Part shown: positions 9,068-16,389 of the stretch, in pieces
How the letters are laid out: each line of letters starts with the position of its first letter
Position numbering within the stretch: position 1 is the stretch's first letter
Source: Bacillus sp. V2I10
GTDB taxonomy: Bacteria; Bacillota; Bacilli; Bacillales; Bacillaceae
Direction: 5' to 3'
DNA length: 64,000 nucleotides
NCBI RefSeq assembly: GCF_030817055.1
Contig: NZ_JAUSYV010000001.1
Coordinates: 2,070,001-2,134,000 of the forward strand
Notes under the pieces: generated by a model
Told to the model about the DNA's origin: nothing
What the model saw: the letters and a program-made list of their open reading frames with translations, nothing else
Database searches by the model: none
Position numbers and translations under genes: made by a program

Positions 9068-9093
9068 AAGCCCATCTGCAGATGGGCTTTTTT
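9068..9093 (+). terminator. Terminator of the cobalamin riboswitch expression platform
   Basis: AAGCCCATCTG and CAGATGGGCTT form an 11-bp stem followed by TTTTTT. It lies between the riboswitch aptamer and the lipoprotein gene, as expected for ligand-dependent transcription termination. Confidence 0.9.
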
Positions 9094-9150
9094 GTTTTGT
9101 GGTTTCATGATTCACCAAATAGATACATACAGAAGAAGGAGAGATTTGTT

Positions 9151-9570
9151 GTGAATAAATTTTTAAGCTTACTATCCGTTTTCTTTTTAGCGCTGCTTGC
9201 AGCATGCGGAAATACAGCAGAGGAGCCGAAGAAGGAAGCTCCGGGATCAGAGCAGGCTGCTGAAAATGGAGAAAAAACAGAAGAGACAAAAGCTGTTGTA
9301 ACACTGACTAAAAACGAAAAGGCAGAGAAAGTTGATTCAAAAGAAGTATCTTTTGAAGAAGGGCAGACTCTGATGGATGCAATGAAAGCGAATTTTGAAG
9401 TGGAAGAAGCTGGAGGGTTCATCAGCGGAATTGATGGAATGATGGCAAGCGATAAGGATAAAACCTACTGGCACTTAATCGTAAATGGCGAAGATGCGAT
9501 GACTGGTGCTAATGAAATCGAGCTGAAAGATGGAGATAAAGTAGAGTTCGATTTAAGAAAATATGAGTAA
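9151..9570 (+). CDS. Lipoprotein with DUF4430 / transcobalamin-like C-terminal domain, probable cobalamin-binding component
   Basis: 139-residue lipoprotein. The GTG at 9151 follows AGAAGGAGAG. The signal peptide ends in the lipobox LAAC (Cys at about 18), then a low-complexity Glu/Lys linker (about 20-50). The C-terminal domain (about 55-139) has the DUF4430 pattern: FEEGQTLMDAM, GGFISGIDGM, DKTYWHLIVNG and a final KDGDKVEFDL strand. This domain is related to the C-terminal domain of animal transcobalamin and intrinsic factor. Being the first gene after a cobalamin riboswitch and next to an ECF S component, it probably captures B12 at the outer membrane surface. The family assignment is by motif; B12 binding itself is inferred. 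The length is short, essentially only anchor, linker and domain. Confidence 0.8.
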   Translation: MNKFLSLLSVFFLALLAACGNTAEEPKKEAPGSEQAAENGEKTEETKAVVTLTKNEKAEKVDSKEVSFEEGQTLMDAMKANFEVEEAGGFISGIDGMMASDKDKTYWHLIVNGEDAMTGANEIELKDGDKVEFDLRKYE

Positions 9571-9584
9571 TCCTGGATCACGTT

Positions 9585-10100
9585 ATGACAACTAGAAGAA
9601 TCAGTCTGCTTTCCCTGCTGATTGCTTTATCAGTTGTAGGGCGAATGGCCTTTCAATTTGTTCCGAACGTCCAGCCAATGACAGCGATTATTCTGATTAC
9701 TTCTATCTTAATTGGTCCTGTAAATGGCATGATTGTAGCCGTATTAGGCTGCTTCTTGAGCAATTTGCTGCTCGGAATGGGGACATGGACAATCTGGCAA
9801 ATGCTCGCATGGGGTACACTCGCGTTATTATCAGGTCTATTAGGCAAATATGTGAAATCAAATCGTCTGATCATCTTTACACCCATTTCTGTATTGTCGG
9901 GTTATCTATTCGGGTTTGTTGTATCACTGAATATGTTTGTTTTAACTGACCATGGCTTAGCTTATTACCTTGCAGGTTTGCCTTTTGATACCGCACATGC
10001 AATCGGAAATGGAATTTTCTTTCTTCTGCTTTATCCTGTTATGCGAAAAACGTTTGAGTATTACTTGAATAAGAAGGATTATGGCATAACAATGCAATAA
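9585..10100 (+). CDS. ECF transporter S component, probable cobalamin-specific
   Basis: 171-residue hydrophobic protein with about five or six membrane segments, typical of the substrate-binding S subunit of ECF vitamin transporters. No ATPase or EcfT gene is in the window, so it likely shares the general EcfA-A'-T module encoded elsewhere (group II arrangement). Substrate specificity for B12 is inferred from the upstream cobalamin riboswitch, the adjoining transcobalamin-like lipoprotein and the downstream adenosyltransferase. It starts 14 bases after the lipoprotein stop without an obvious ribosome binding site, which suggests coupling to the upstream gene. A terminator follows directly. 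Confidence 0.82.
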   Translation: MTTRRISLLSLLIALSVVGRMAFQFVPNVQPMTAIILITSILIGPVNGMIVAVLGCFLSNLLLGMGTWTIWQMLAWGTLALLSGLLGKYVKSNRLIIFTPISVLSGYLFGFVVSLNMFVLTDHGLAYYLAGLPFDTAHAIGNGIFFLLLYPVMRKTFEYYLNKKDYGITMQ

Positions 10101-10116
10101 GAAAAATGGTAAAATA

Positions 10117-10143
10117 AAAGAGCGATAAGATTCGCTCTTTTTA
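10117..10143 (+). terminator. Terminator after the ECF S component
   Basis: AAAGAGCGA and TCGCTCTTT stem followed by TTTA. It lies between the S component and pduO, so pduO would be transcribed by read-through or from its own promoter. Confidence 0.8.
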
Positions 10144-10171
10144 TTTTAAACCCTAAAGGAGCTGCTTAAAA

Positions 10172-10750
10172 TTGAATCTGTATACGAGAACTGGCGACAA
10201 AGGGAAAACAAGTATAATTGGCGGCCGTGTCGACAAAGATGACTTAAGAGTCGAGGCATACGGCACAATTGATGAAGTAAATTCATTTGTCGGTCTTGCC
10301 ATGACGTGGCTTCATGAAGAAAAACTGGTTGACTTGTATCATGAATTTGAAAAGATCCAGCATGAGCTGTTTGATTGCGGCAGCGATCTTGCGGTTATAC
10401 ATGGCAAACAGAAGCATCCCTATAAAACAACAGCTGAAATGATTGCATTTTTAGAAGAAAGAATCGATCATTATTCTGCTGAAGCTCCTCCGCTGCAGCG
10501 CTTTATCCTTCCCGGAGGCACACAGGCAGCATCGGCGATACATATAGCAAGAACAGTAGCCAGAAGAGCTGAACGCTGCATCGTTTCCCTGCAGAAGCAG
10601 ACGGAGATTAATGAACACGTGCTAACATATATGAATAGATTGTCAGATTACTTCTTTGCTGCTGCAAGAGTTGCGAATGCGAGGCTTGGCTCTAAAGATG
10701 TAGAATACGAAAGAAGCGCAATCGTATTTACGAAGCCTAAACAGTCATAA
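10172..10750 (+). CDS. pduO: ATP:cob(I)alamin adenosyltransferase, PduO type
   Basis: 192-residue enzyme that transfers the adenosyl group from ATP to cob(I)alamin, making adenosylcobalamin. The N-terminal ATP-binding signature YTRTGDKGKTS (residues 4-14), the RTVARRAER helix (about 130) and the MNRLSDYFFAAAR segment (about 152) are all conserved in the family. The start is a TTG at 10172 behind AAAGGAG, since no ATG fits the N-terminal motif. It is the last gene of the B12 cassette and would supply the cofactor for AdoCbl enzymes and for AdoCbl-sensing regulators such as the CarH-like protein at 25257. It corresponds to the yvqK/btuR-type gene of B. subtilis, which is at another locus. Confidence 0.93.
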   Translation: MNLYTRTGDKGKTSIIGGRVDKDDLRVEAYGTIDEVNSFVGLAMTWLHEEKLVDLYHEFEKIQHELFDCGSDLAVIHGKQKHPYKTTAEMIAFLEERIDHYSAEAPPLQRFILPGGTQAASAIHIARTVARRAERCIVSLQKQTEINEHVLTYMNRLSDYFFAAARVANARLGSKDVEYERSAIVFTKPKQS

Positions 10751-10760
10751 AATAGCTGGA

Positions 10761-10783
10761 AGGAAGGGAGCACCTTCCTTTTT
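10761..10783 (+). terminator. Terminator after pduO
   Basis: AGGAAGG (10761-10767) pairs with CCTTCCT (10773-10779), loop of five bases, followed by a T-run. It ends the B12 cassette. Confidence 0.8.
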
Positions 10784-10840
10784 ATACGTTCAGGAATTTA
10801 TAAAAGTAAAAAGGCTGTGGATTATATAATAAAGATATCT

Positions 10841-10964
10841 GCGTTCGGCTCCGGCGCCTAGAGCGCGTGTCAGAACGAATCTGCCAAAAAAAGTCAAAAC
10901 CCGACTTTTCTGGCGGATTCTTATCTGTCATGCCTGAGCTAAACGGGCGCTTGCGCTTTTCTTA
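10841..10964 (+). repeat. Dispersed intergenic repeat, copy 2 (full)
   Basis: Shares GGCTCCGGCGCCTAG at the head, the hairpin AAAGTC..GACTTTT, GGATTCTTATCTGTC, and the tail GAGCTAAACGGGCGCTTGCGC followed by TTTTCTTA. Same orientation as copy 1. It lies between the B12 cassette and the sigX promoter. Confidence 0.8.
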
Positions 10965-10983
10965 ATGGAATTAGTGAATAATA

Positions 10984-11010
10984 TGTAACTTTTTATAAAA
11001 GAAAATCGAC
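10984..11010 (+). promoter_or_regulatory. SigX-type autoregulatory promoter
   Basis: TGTAAC (10984-10989), spacer of exactly 17 bp, CGAC (11007-11010). This matches the established SigX recognition pattern (TGTAAC / CGAC) and lies 26 bp upstream of the sigX start codon, so SigX probably drives its own gene. Confidence 0.8.
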
Positions 11011-11035
11011 TAATGGTGTGATCGGAGGTACATTC

Positions 11036-11572
11036 ATGGAAGAGGCCTTTCAGAGGATCTATGAAAAATATCATGGAGATATTTTTCAATTCTTATTTTA
11101 TATGGTAAAAAATCGTGAGCAGGCTGAAGACCTCGTTCAGGAAGTATATATCCGCATTTTAAAATCCTATGACAGCTTTGAAGGCAGAAGCAGTGAAAAA
11201 ACGTGGATTTTTTCTATAGCACGGCATGTTGCCATCGACTTTTTCAGAAAGCAAAAAACATTAAAGCAAAGAATTCTTGAAACATTTGACTGGGACCGGC
11301 AGCAAATTCAGGATGTTCATCCTTTGCCCGAGGAAATTGCCGCTCAAAATGAAGAATTGCAGGGAATATACCGTTCTCTTGACAGCTGTACAGTAGACCA
11401 GCGCTCTGTCATCATTCTCCGTTATCTTCAAGGGCTGTCCATTGCTGAGACTGCGGCTGCACTTGGCTTTACTGAGAGTAAGGTGAAGACCACACAGCAC
11501 AGAGCATTAAAAGCATTAAAAAAACATTTGGCTGACCATAATGTGAGGGAGGAGGGGATTTTAAAGGGATGA
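11036..11572 (+). CDS. sigX: ECF RNA polymerase sigma factor SigX
   Basis: 178-residue ECF sigma factor. Region 2 (about 10-75) contains EDLVQEVYIRI and the RHVAIDFFRKQ segment. Region 4 (about 115-170) contains DQRSVIILRYLQGLSIAETA and the recognition helix TESKVKTTQHRALK. In B. subtilis SigX controls cell-envelope modification genes and resistance to cationic peptides. The ATG at 11036 follows CGGAGGT; the frame extends 18 bases upstream but that start has no ribosome binding site. The anti-sigma gene rsiX overlaps by four bases (ATGA). The resE-sigX linkage of B. subtilis is kept except for the B12 insertion. Confidence 0.95.
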   Translation: MEEAFQRIYEKYHGDIFQFLFYMVKNREQAEDLVQEVYIRILKSYDSFEGRSSEKTWIFSIARHVAIDFFRKQKTLKQRILETFDWDRQQIQDVHPLPEEIAAQNEELQGIYRSLDSCTVDQRSVIILRYLQGLSIAETAAALGFTESKVKTTQHRALKALKKHLADHNVREEGILKG

Positions 11573-12711
11573 ACAAATCAAATTGGAATGAAGAACAAAT
11601 TGCAAAAGCCCTAAGAAAGCTTCCTGCGATTGAAGATAAACGGACTTCTGCTGAAATTTATGCCCGATTGCCGAAAAAAGAATATAAACACAGAAAGCCC
11701 TGGGTGACACCTGCTTTCGCAAGCATTGCCGCACTTATCATACTCTTATTAATATCGCCATACTTCCTTAATCAGCTCGGAGTAAACGAAAGCAAATCAG
11801 ATTCAAGCACTGACAAAGCAAGTTATGAACAAGCAGAGCAATCCATACAGGACTCAAGTTTAAAGAGTGAATCTAACCTTTACGTTCAGTCTAAAAAAAC
11901 CACATTTGTTGCCCGTCCCGAAGACCAGGTTTCAATTGTCACACTTGCATATCCTGATCAGCAAGTTCAAAACATGATTCCAGTCAGCGTTAAAATGGAG
12001 AAGAGTGAAGATTATCTGAAATTATTTCAATCGGCTCTTTCAGCATTTGATCCAGCACAGCTCGGCTTGAGTTCTTCTTCTTTAACGGGAACTAACCTTG
12101 ATTATGCGGAAGGGACGACTTCTAAGCTTTTAATCGACGTGAACGAAAATTCTTTTGCTCAGTCCTCTTCAGAAACGGACAACAAACTTTTTACAGAAGG
12201 CATTGAAGAGTCCTTCCGCTGGCAGGGCGTGGAAGAAGCAGAGTACTATAAAAACGGAGAGAAAGGTATAGAGCTTGGTGCATATGGTTTCCAGGAAGGA
12301 ATGAAACTGGACAAATTCAAAAGAAAAGCTTATTTCCTATACCAAGAGAGCCTTGAAGCGCCTAAACTTCTTGCACCATCCCTGCTCCCATTCGAAAAGC
12401 TGTCTGAGGCATTGTCCGCAATGAAAGGCAATGGAACGCTCGGGCTTAAGCCTGTCATCGAAAAAACAGTGGTCATTAAAGAGATTGAAGAAAAAAATCA
12501 TAACGTAACAATTGAGTTTACAGATGAATCAACAATTGATGATAATGAAACAGATACTCTGATGCTTGAAGCCATCCTAATGACAGCTAAAGAGTTTGGA
12601 TATGAGAATGTGAAGTTTGAAGGAATAAATGTAGATAGAGTCGGAGAGATGGATGTTACAGAGGCAGTGCCTGTGCCATTTTCTCCAAATCCAGTCGATT
12701 TAAAAGAATAA
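11569..12711 (+). CDS. rsiX: Anti-sigma-X factor RsiX
   Basis: 380-residue single-pass membrane protein. An N-terminal cytoplasmic part (about 1-45) should hold SigX inactive, one transmembrane helix spans about 47-67, and the rest is extracytoplasmic with a Ser/Asp/Lys-rich linker (about 75-105). The start codon overlaps the sigX stop (ATGA), so sigma and anti-sigma are co-translated. Assignment rests on this overlap, topology and size similar to B. subtilis RsiX. A terminator follows at 12724. Confidence 0.92.
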   Translation: MNKSNWNEEQIAKALRKLPAIEDKRTSAEIYARLPKKEYKHRKPWVTPAFASIAALIILLLISPYFLNQLGVNESKSDSSTDKASYEQAEQSIQDSSLKSESNLYVQSKKTTFVARPEDQVSIVTLAYPDQQVQNMIPVSVKMEKSEDYLKLFQSALSAFDPAQLGLSSSSLTGTNLDYAEGTTSKLLIDVNENSFAQSSSETDNKLFTEGIEESFRWQGVEEAEYYKNGEKGIELGAYGFQEGMKLDKFKRKAYFLYQESLEAPKLLAPSLLPFEKLSEALSAMKGNGTLGLKPVIEKTVVIKEIEEKNHNVTIEFTDESTIDDNETDTLMLEAILMTAKEFGYENVKFEGINVDRVGEMDVTEAVPVPFSPNPVDLKE

Positions 12712-12723
12712 AGAGATGTGAAG

Positions 12724-12750
12724 ACCGCAGCAGGTATGCTGCGGTTTTTT
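12724..12750 (+). terminator. Terminator after rsiX
   Basis: ACCGCAGCA / TGCTGCGGT stem with a GGTA loop and a T-run at 12745-12750. Confidence 0.9.
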
Positions 12751-13135
12751 CTTTTCATTTTATTTTATTGGATTTTGCCGAGCCTGGTAACTTCACGATT
12801 TTGCTGAAAAGAAGAGCCTTTTCGCAAATAAGCTGATATTTTCCGCTGAATAATCATAATTCGCATTTAAAAAGAAGGGCAAAACAAGCTTAAGGCAGGT
12901 TCGCCTTAATAGAGGCAGCAAGCAAACTTAAAAAGAGAAACAAGCAGTTTCATAAAAAAAATCTAATTTTAATTATGATATAAAGTTATAGAAAAAATAC
13001 AGGATTTATCCTGCTTCCCGCACTTATCAAAACAAGGACGGTCTTTGTAAAGGCAATCTTCATGTATGAAATGGAAATCACTGCATAATACTAGTATTGG
13101 TCATTTTTTGACAAACAAGTATCTAGGGGGAAGCT
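12751..13135. other. Intergenic stretch between rsiX and the M23 peptidase gene
   Basis: No plausible gene on either strand. Two short perfect hairpins are seen, TTAAGGC-AGGTTC-GCCTTAA (12890-12909) and CAGGAT-TT-ATCCTG (13000-13013); neither has a terminator T-run. The rest is AT-rich. The promoter of the M23 gene should be here but no clear -35/-10 pair stands out. Confidence 0.5.
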
Positions 13136-13993
13136 ATGTTAGATTTGTTAAGAAGATTGTCAATCGCATTATTAATCGGAGTATGCATTGTTCTATTATT
13201 CGTAAGCGGAACGCAGGCAAAGGCCGAAGAAAGAGCAAATGCTGTAAAATGGTCAAGCCCGATAAAGGGTACGATTACAGATACATTTGGAACAAGAAGC
13301 GGCAAGCATAAAGGAATTGATATTGCAGCTCCTGAAGGCACAACCATTCAGTCAGTGCAGGAGGGCCATGTTACGAAATCCTATTATTCAGATACATATG
13401 GACATGTTGTATTTATTCATCATCCTGAAGGCTATGAAACGGTCTATGCTCATCTAAGCAAAAGGTCAGTCTCGGAAACTGCTAAAGTGGAGAAAGGGCA
13501 GGAAATTGGCATTATCGGAAATACCGGGGTTTCCAGAGGGACACATCTTCATTTTGAAGTACATAAGGAAAAGTGGACCTACGATAAAAAAAATGCTGTT
13601 GATCCATTTCTAATGGTGGCTGCAAACAAGATTGAACCAGTGCCTGTCCTTTCTCAGCCCGCCTCTGCTGAAGTGAAAAACCCAGCTGCTATTACTGTGA
13701 AAAAAGGGGACACGCTGTGGGGGCTTTCAAAGGCATACGGTCTTTCCGTTGAAGCTTTAAAAGGGCTGAACGGGCTTACTTCAGACAGTCTGGAAATAGG
13801 CCAAGGGATAATTGTAAAAGAAAAGACGAAACTTAAAACATACACAGTTAAAAAGGGAGATACACTTTTCTCAATTGCAGATGAGTTTCAAGTTTCTGTT
13901 CAGCAGCTGAAAAAAGAAAATCGTTTAAAAACGGAAGCGATATTTCCTTATCAGAACTTAAAAATTTCTAATCATTCCAGTTCTTCAGAATAA
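13136..13993 (+). CDS. Secreted M23 peptidase with two LysM domains
   Basis: 285-residue exported cell-wall hydrolase. A signal peptide or anchor spans about residues 8-29 (AQA-like end). The LytM/M23 zinc metallopeptidase domain (about 35-160) shows ligands in HKGID (HxxxD) and HLHFE (HxH). Two LysM peptidoglycan-binding domains follow (about 182-225 and 234-277), each with KKGDTL and LxxxN patterns. The ATG at 13136 follows AGGGGG at 13125-13130. It probably cleaves peptide cross-bridges in peptidoglycan. The gene is not part of the usual B. subtilis order here. Whether it acts in growth or sporulation cannot be told from the sequence. Confidence 0.9.
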   Translation: MLDLLRRLSIALLIGVCIVLLFVSGTQAKAEERANAVKWSSPIKGTITDTFGTRSGKHKGIDIAAPEGTTIQSVQEGHVTKSYYSDTYGHVVFIHHPEGYETVYAHLSKRSVSETAKVEKGQEIGIIGNTGVSRGTHLHFEVHKEKWTYDKKNAVDPFLMVAANKIEPVPVLSQPASAEVKNPAAITVKKGDTLWGLSKAYGLSVEALKGLNGLTSDSLEIGQGIIVKEKTKLKTYTVKKGDTLFSIADEFQVSVQQLKKENRLKTEAIFPYQNLKISNHSSSSE

Positions 13994-14005
13994 ACGGAAA
14001 ATGCA

Positions 14006-14034
14006 TTGTCACACTGCGCAAAAAAAGTTATAAT
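14006..14034 (+). promoter_or_regulatory. Sigma-A promoter of the PHP phosphatase gene
   Basis: TTGTCA (14006-14011), 17-bp spacer, TATAAT (14029-14034), 25 bp upstream of the start codon at 14060. Confidence 0.75.
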
Positions 14035-14059
14035 GGACAAAACTTGCGGGGGGCAGACG

Positions 14060-14872
14060 ATGCGCACAGACTATCACAATCATTTAGAACGAGGCAGCCT
14101 GACACTTGAATATTTGAAGCAATTCACAGATGAAGCTGCAAAAAAAGGCATTCAGCACTTTGGAATCTCAGAGCATGCCTATCATTTTTATCAGACTAAA
14201 GATATACTAAGCAATCCATGGGTTGAAGAGAGACGATACTATGATATGAAGGACTATGTTGATCTTTTTAAAGAGGCCTGGAATCACGGAATTGATGTGA
14301 AAATGTCTATTGAGATGGACTATACGCCAGGAAAGCATGCCGAGATGAAAAGATTCATTGATACATATGATTTTGATTATGTAATAGGTTCAATCCACTG
14401 GGTTGATGACTTTGGCATTGACTTAAAAGAATTTCTTCATGAATGGGACAGGCGTGATGTGAATGAAGTGTATGAAAAATACTTCGATCAGGTCGTAACT
14501 CTTGCACAGTCTAACTTATTTGATATTGTGGGTCACCTTGATTTAGTAAAGATTTTTAAATATGTGCCAGGCGATGAAGAATTTTTAATGAAGCAGTATG
14601 AACGGGCAACAGATGCCCTTTCCTCTTCGAAAACCTGTGTTGAGATCAGTACAGCCGGCTTAAGAAAACCTGTTGGGGAACTGTATCCGGATGAGAGGCT
14701 TCTATCGCTTTGTTTCCAGAAAAACATTCCGATCGTCCTTTCTTCTGACGCTCATATACCTGGTGACGTAGGTGCGGATTATGACCAGGCCATTGCCCTT
14801 GCCGAAAAAGTCGGCTATTCTTCATTAATGACGTTTCAAAAAGGGGAACGAAAAGAAGTGCCTCTTAAATAA
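14060..14872 (+). CDS. hisJ: PHP-domain histidinol-phosphatase family protein (HisJ-like)
   Basis: 270-residue PHP-fold metal-dependent phosphatase. Metal ligands are visible in order: DYHNH near the N-terminus, SEHAY, the Glu in SIEMDY, the His in GSIHWVD, GHLDLVK and SSDAHIP. These match polymerase-and-histidinol-phosphatase (HisJ/HisK) proteins that dephosphorylate L-histidinol phosphate. The ATG at 14060 follows GCGGGGGGC; a longer upstream reading would overlap the promoter. The assignment to histidinol phosphate rests on family similarity and length (B. subtilis HisJ is 268 residues); other phosphoesters are possible because no his genes adjoin it. Its own promoter and terminator make it a single-gene unit. 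Confidence 0.8.
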   Translation: MRTDYHNHLERGSLTLEYLKQFTDEAAKKGIQHFGISEHAYHFYQTKDILSNPWVEERRYYDMKDYVDLFKEAWNHGIDVKMSIEMDYTPGKHAEMKRFIDTYDFDYVIGSIHWVDDFGIDLKEFLHEWDRRDVNEVYEKYFDQVVTLAQSNLFDIVGHLDLVKIFKYVPGDEEFLMKQYERATDALSSSKTCVEISTAGLRKPVGELYPDERLLSLCFQKNIPIVLSSDAHIPGDVGADYDQAIALAEKVGYSSLMTFQKGERKEVPLK

Positions 14873-14882
14873 TCGTGTGAAC

Positions 14883-14913
14883 AGTGTTATTTCATTTGAA
14901 ATAGCACTTTTTT
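14883..14913 (+). terminator. Terminator after the PHP phosphatase gene
   Basis: AGTGTTATTTCA pairs with TGAAATAGCACT over 12 positions (one G-U), with a two-base central gap, then a T-run. Confidence 0.9.
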
Positions 14914-15034
14914 AGTGTGTAAAAAATTATTTTCACTTTCTTTTCTGAATAGATAAAATTCAATCGTCTCCTATCTATTTAGTCAATAATAGTAGTAAAA
15001 TGAAAGTCTATACATCATTTTGCGGGAGATACTC

Positions 15035-16288
15035 ATGTCGAATATGAAAAAAGTTCTTTATATATATATTTTGATCAGTATTATCTGGGTATTTGGGACC
15101 GATCATCTAGTTGCATTTTTTGACTACGATATTTATACGTTTATTCTAATTTCAAAATTAAAAGCTGTCGTTTTTATAGTCGCAACAAGTATTTTCATCT
15201 ATTACCTGATTAATAAAAATGAACAGTTTAAGGAATTAGAACGCGAGAAAGAAAAGCTTTTGTCTCTTATCAATTCTATGGTGGATTTTGTGAATTTCAA
15301 AGATGGACAAGGCCGCTGGATTGAAGTGAATACGTTTGGTTTGAATTTATTTCAGCTGCAGGGTGTCGACTATAAAGGAAAAACAGACAGAGAGCTTGCT
15401 GAGTACACTGACTTTTATAAAGAGGCACTGCTTTATTGCGAAAAGTCTGACGAGATCACATGGCAGGGCGGAGCCGTCAGCAGAAGTGAAGAGATTGTCT
15501 CATTGCCGGATGGTAGCTATAAAACGTTTGATACGATCAAGGTTCCACTGTATAACGAAGACGAAAGCAGAAAGGCGCTTGTCGTAATCGGACGCGATAT
15601 TACTCAAATGAAAGAAGCGGAAGACCGTCTGCAAAAGGCTGAAAAATTAAGTGTTGTCGGCGGACTTGCTGCAAGCGTAGCTCATGAAATAAGAAACCCT
15701 CTGACTTCCCTAAAGGGATTTGTTCAGCTTATGAATAAAAATGACAGTGTAAATAAAACGTATTATGAAATCATGGAAAGCGAGCTTGACCGGATCAATG
15801 AGATAGTCGGCGAGCTCCTTGTTCTGGCCAAGCCGCAGAACATCCATTTTAAAAAGACAAATTTGAACCAGCTTTTGTGCAATGTCATTTCTTTATTAGA
15901 ATCACAGGCAAATATGTACAATGTCAATATCAAATTCAGGCATGCAATCGGCCTGCCGGATATAGATTGTGAGCCTAATCAGCTTAAACAGGTTTTTATT
16001 AATGTCATCAAGAATTCGATTGAAGCCGGATCTACAACCATTGAGATAAAAGTCAGCCAGCACAAGGAACATGCTCTCGTTATTATTGCAGACGATGGTG
16101 AGGGCATGGAGGAAGAAAGACTTAAAAGACTTGGTGAACCTTTCTACTCCGTAAAAGAGAAAGGAACAGGACTGGGACTGACCGTAAGCTACAGAATCAT
16201 TGAATCACATAACGGTAAAATTTCTTTTCACAGCAAGGTTGGAGAAGGGACTGCCGTTGAAATTGAAATTCCAATGAAAAGAGCATAA
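15035..16288 (+). CDS. Orphan PAS-domain sensor histidine kinase, sporulation-kinase-like
   Basis: 417-residue membrane kinase without an adjoining response regulator. Two N-terminal transmembrane helices (about 6-28 and 40-64) with almost no loop outside the cell, a PAS domain (about 75-190), HisKA with the phospho-His in SVAHEIRNPL (about 220), and HATPase with IKNSIEAG (N box), DDGEGM (G1) and GTGLGLTVSY (G2). The ATG at 15035 follows CGGGAGA. The architecture resembles KinB/KinE-type phosphorelay kinases that feed Spo0F, but the partner is an inference. It has a strong terminator shared with serA. Confidence 0.88.
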   Translation: MSNMKKVLYIYILISIIWVFGTDHLVAFFDYDIYTFILISKLKAVVFIVATSIFIYYLINKNEQFKELEREKEKLLSLINSMVDFVNFKDGQGRWIEVNTFGLNLFQLQGVDYKGKTDRELAEYTDFYKEALLYCEKSDEITWQGGAVSRSEEIVSLPDGSYKTFDTIKVPLYNEDESRKALVVIGRDITQMKEAEDRLQKAEKLSVVGGLAASVAHEIRNPLTSLKGFVQLMNKNDSVNKTYYEIMESELDRINEIVGELLVLAKPQNIHFKKTNLNQLLCNVISLLESQANMYNVNIKFRHAIGLPDIDCEPNQLKQVFINVIKNSIEAGSTTIEIKVSQHKEHALVIIADDGEGMEEERLKRLGEPFYSVKEKGTGLGLTVSYRIIESHNGKISFHSKVGEGTAVEIEIPMKRA

Positions 16289-16326
16289 AAAAACAGAGAG
16301 CAGGCAGCCTGCTCTCTGTTTTTTTA
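16289..16326. terminator. Bidirectional terminator between the PAS kinase gene and serA
   Basis: AACAGAGAGCAGGC (16292-16305) pairs perfectly with GCCTGCTCTCTGTT (16307-16320), with A-run before and T-run after, so it can act for both converging genes. Confidence 0.9.
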
Positions 16327-16347
16327 TGAATGAAGCTTTACTTATTT

Positions 16348-16389
16348 TGTCTAGCTCCATTGTCTAATCCCTCGGTTCCGCATTTCATA
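16348..16389 (+). repeat. Dispersed intergenic repeat, internally deleted copy
   Basis: Keeps only a head (GTCTAGCTCCAT) and a tail (CTCGGTTCCGCATTTC) of the family; the central hairpin and TTATCTGTC blocks are missing. It overlaps the last codons of serA on the opposite strand. Confidence 0.55.

Noticed and set aside
8827..9069. 80-residue open frame
   Set aside because: It is contained in the cobalamin riboswitch; its Cys/Arg-rich translation is a by-product of the RNA element.
9985..10171. Idea that pduO belongs strictly to the same transcript as the S component
   Set aside because: A good terminator lies between them; co-transcription is possible only by read-through, so a single operon is not claimed.
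13066..13311. 81-residue open frame overlapping the start of the M23 peptidase gene
   Set aside because: It overlaps a recognisable signal peptide in another frame, has no binding site and has a random-like composition.
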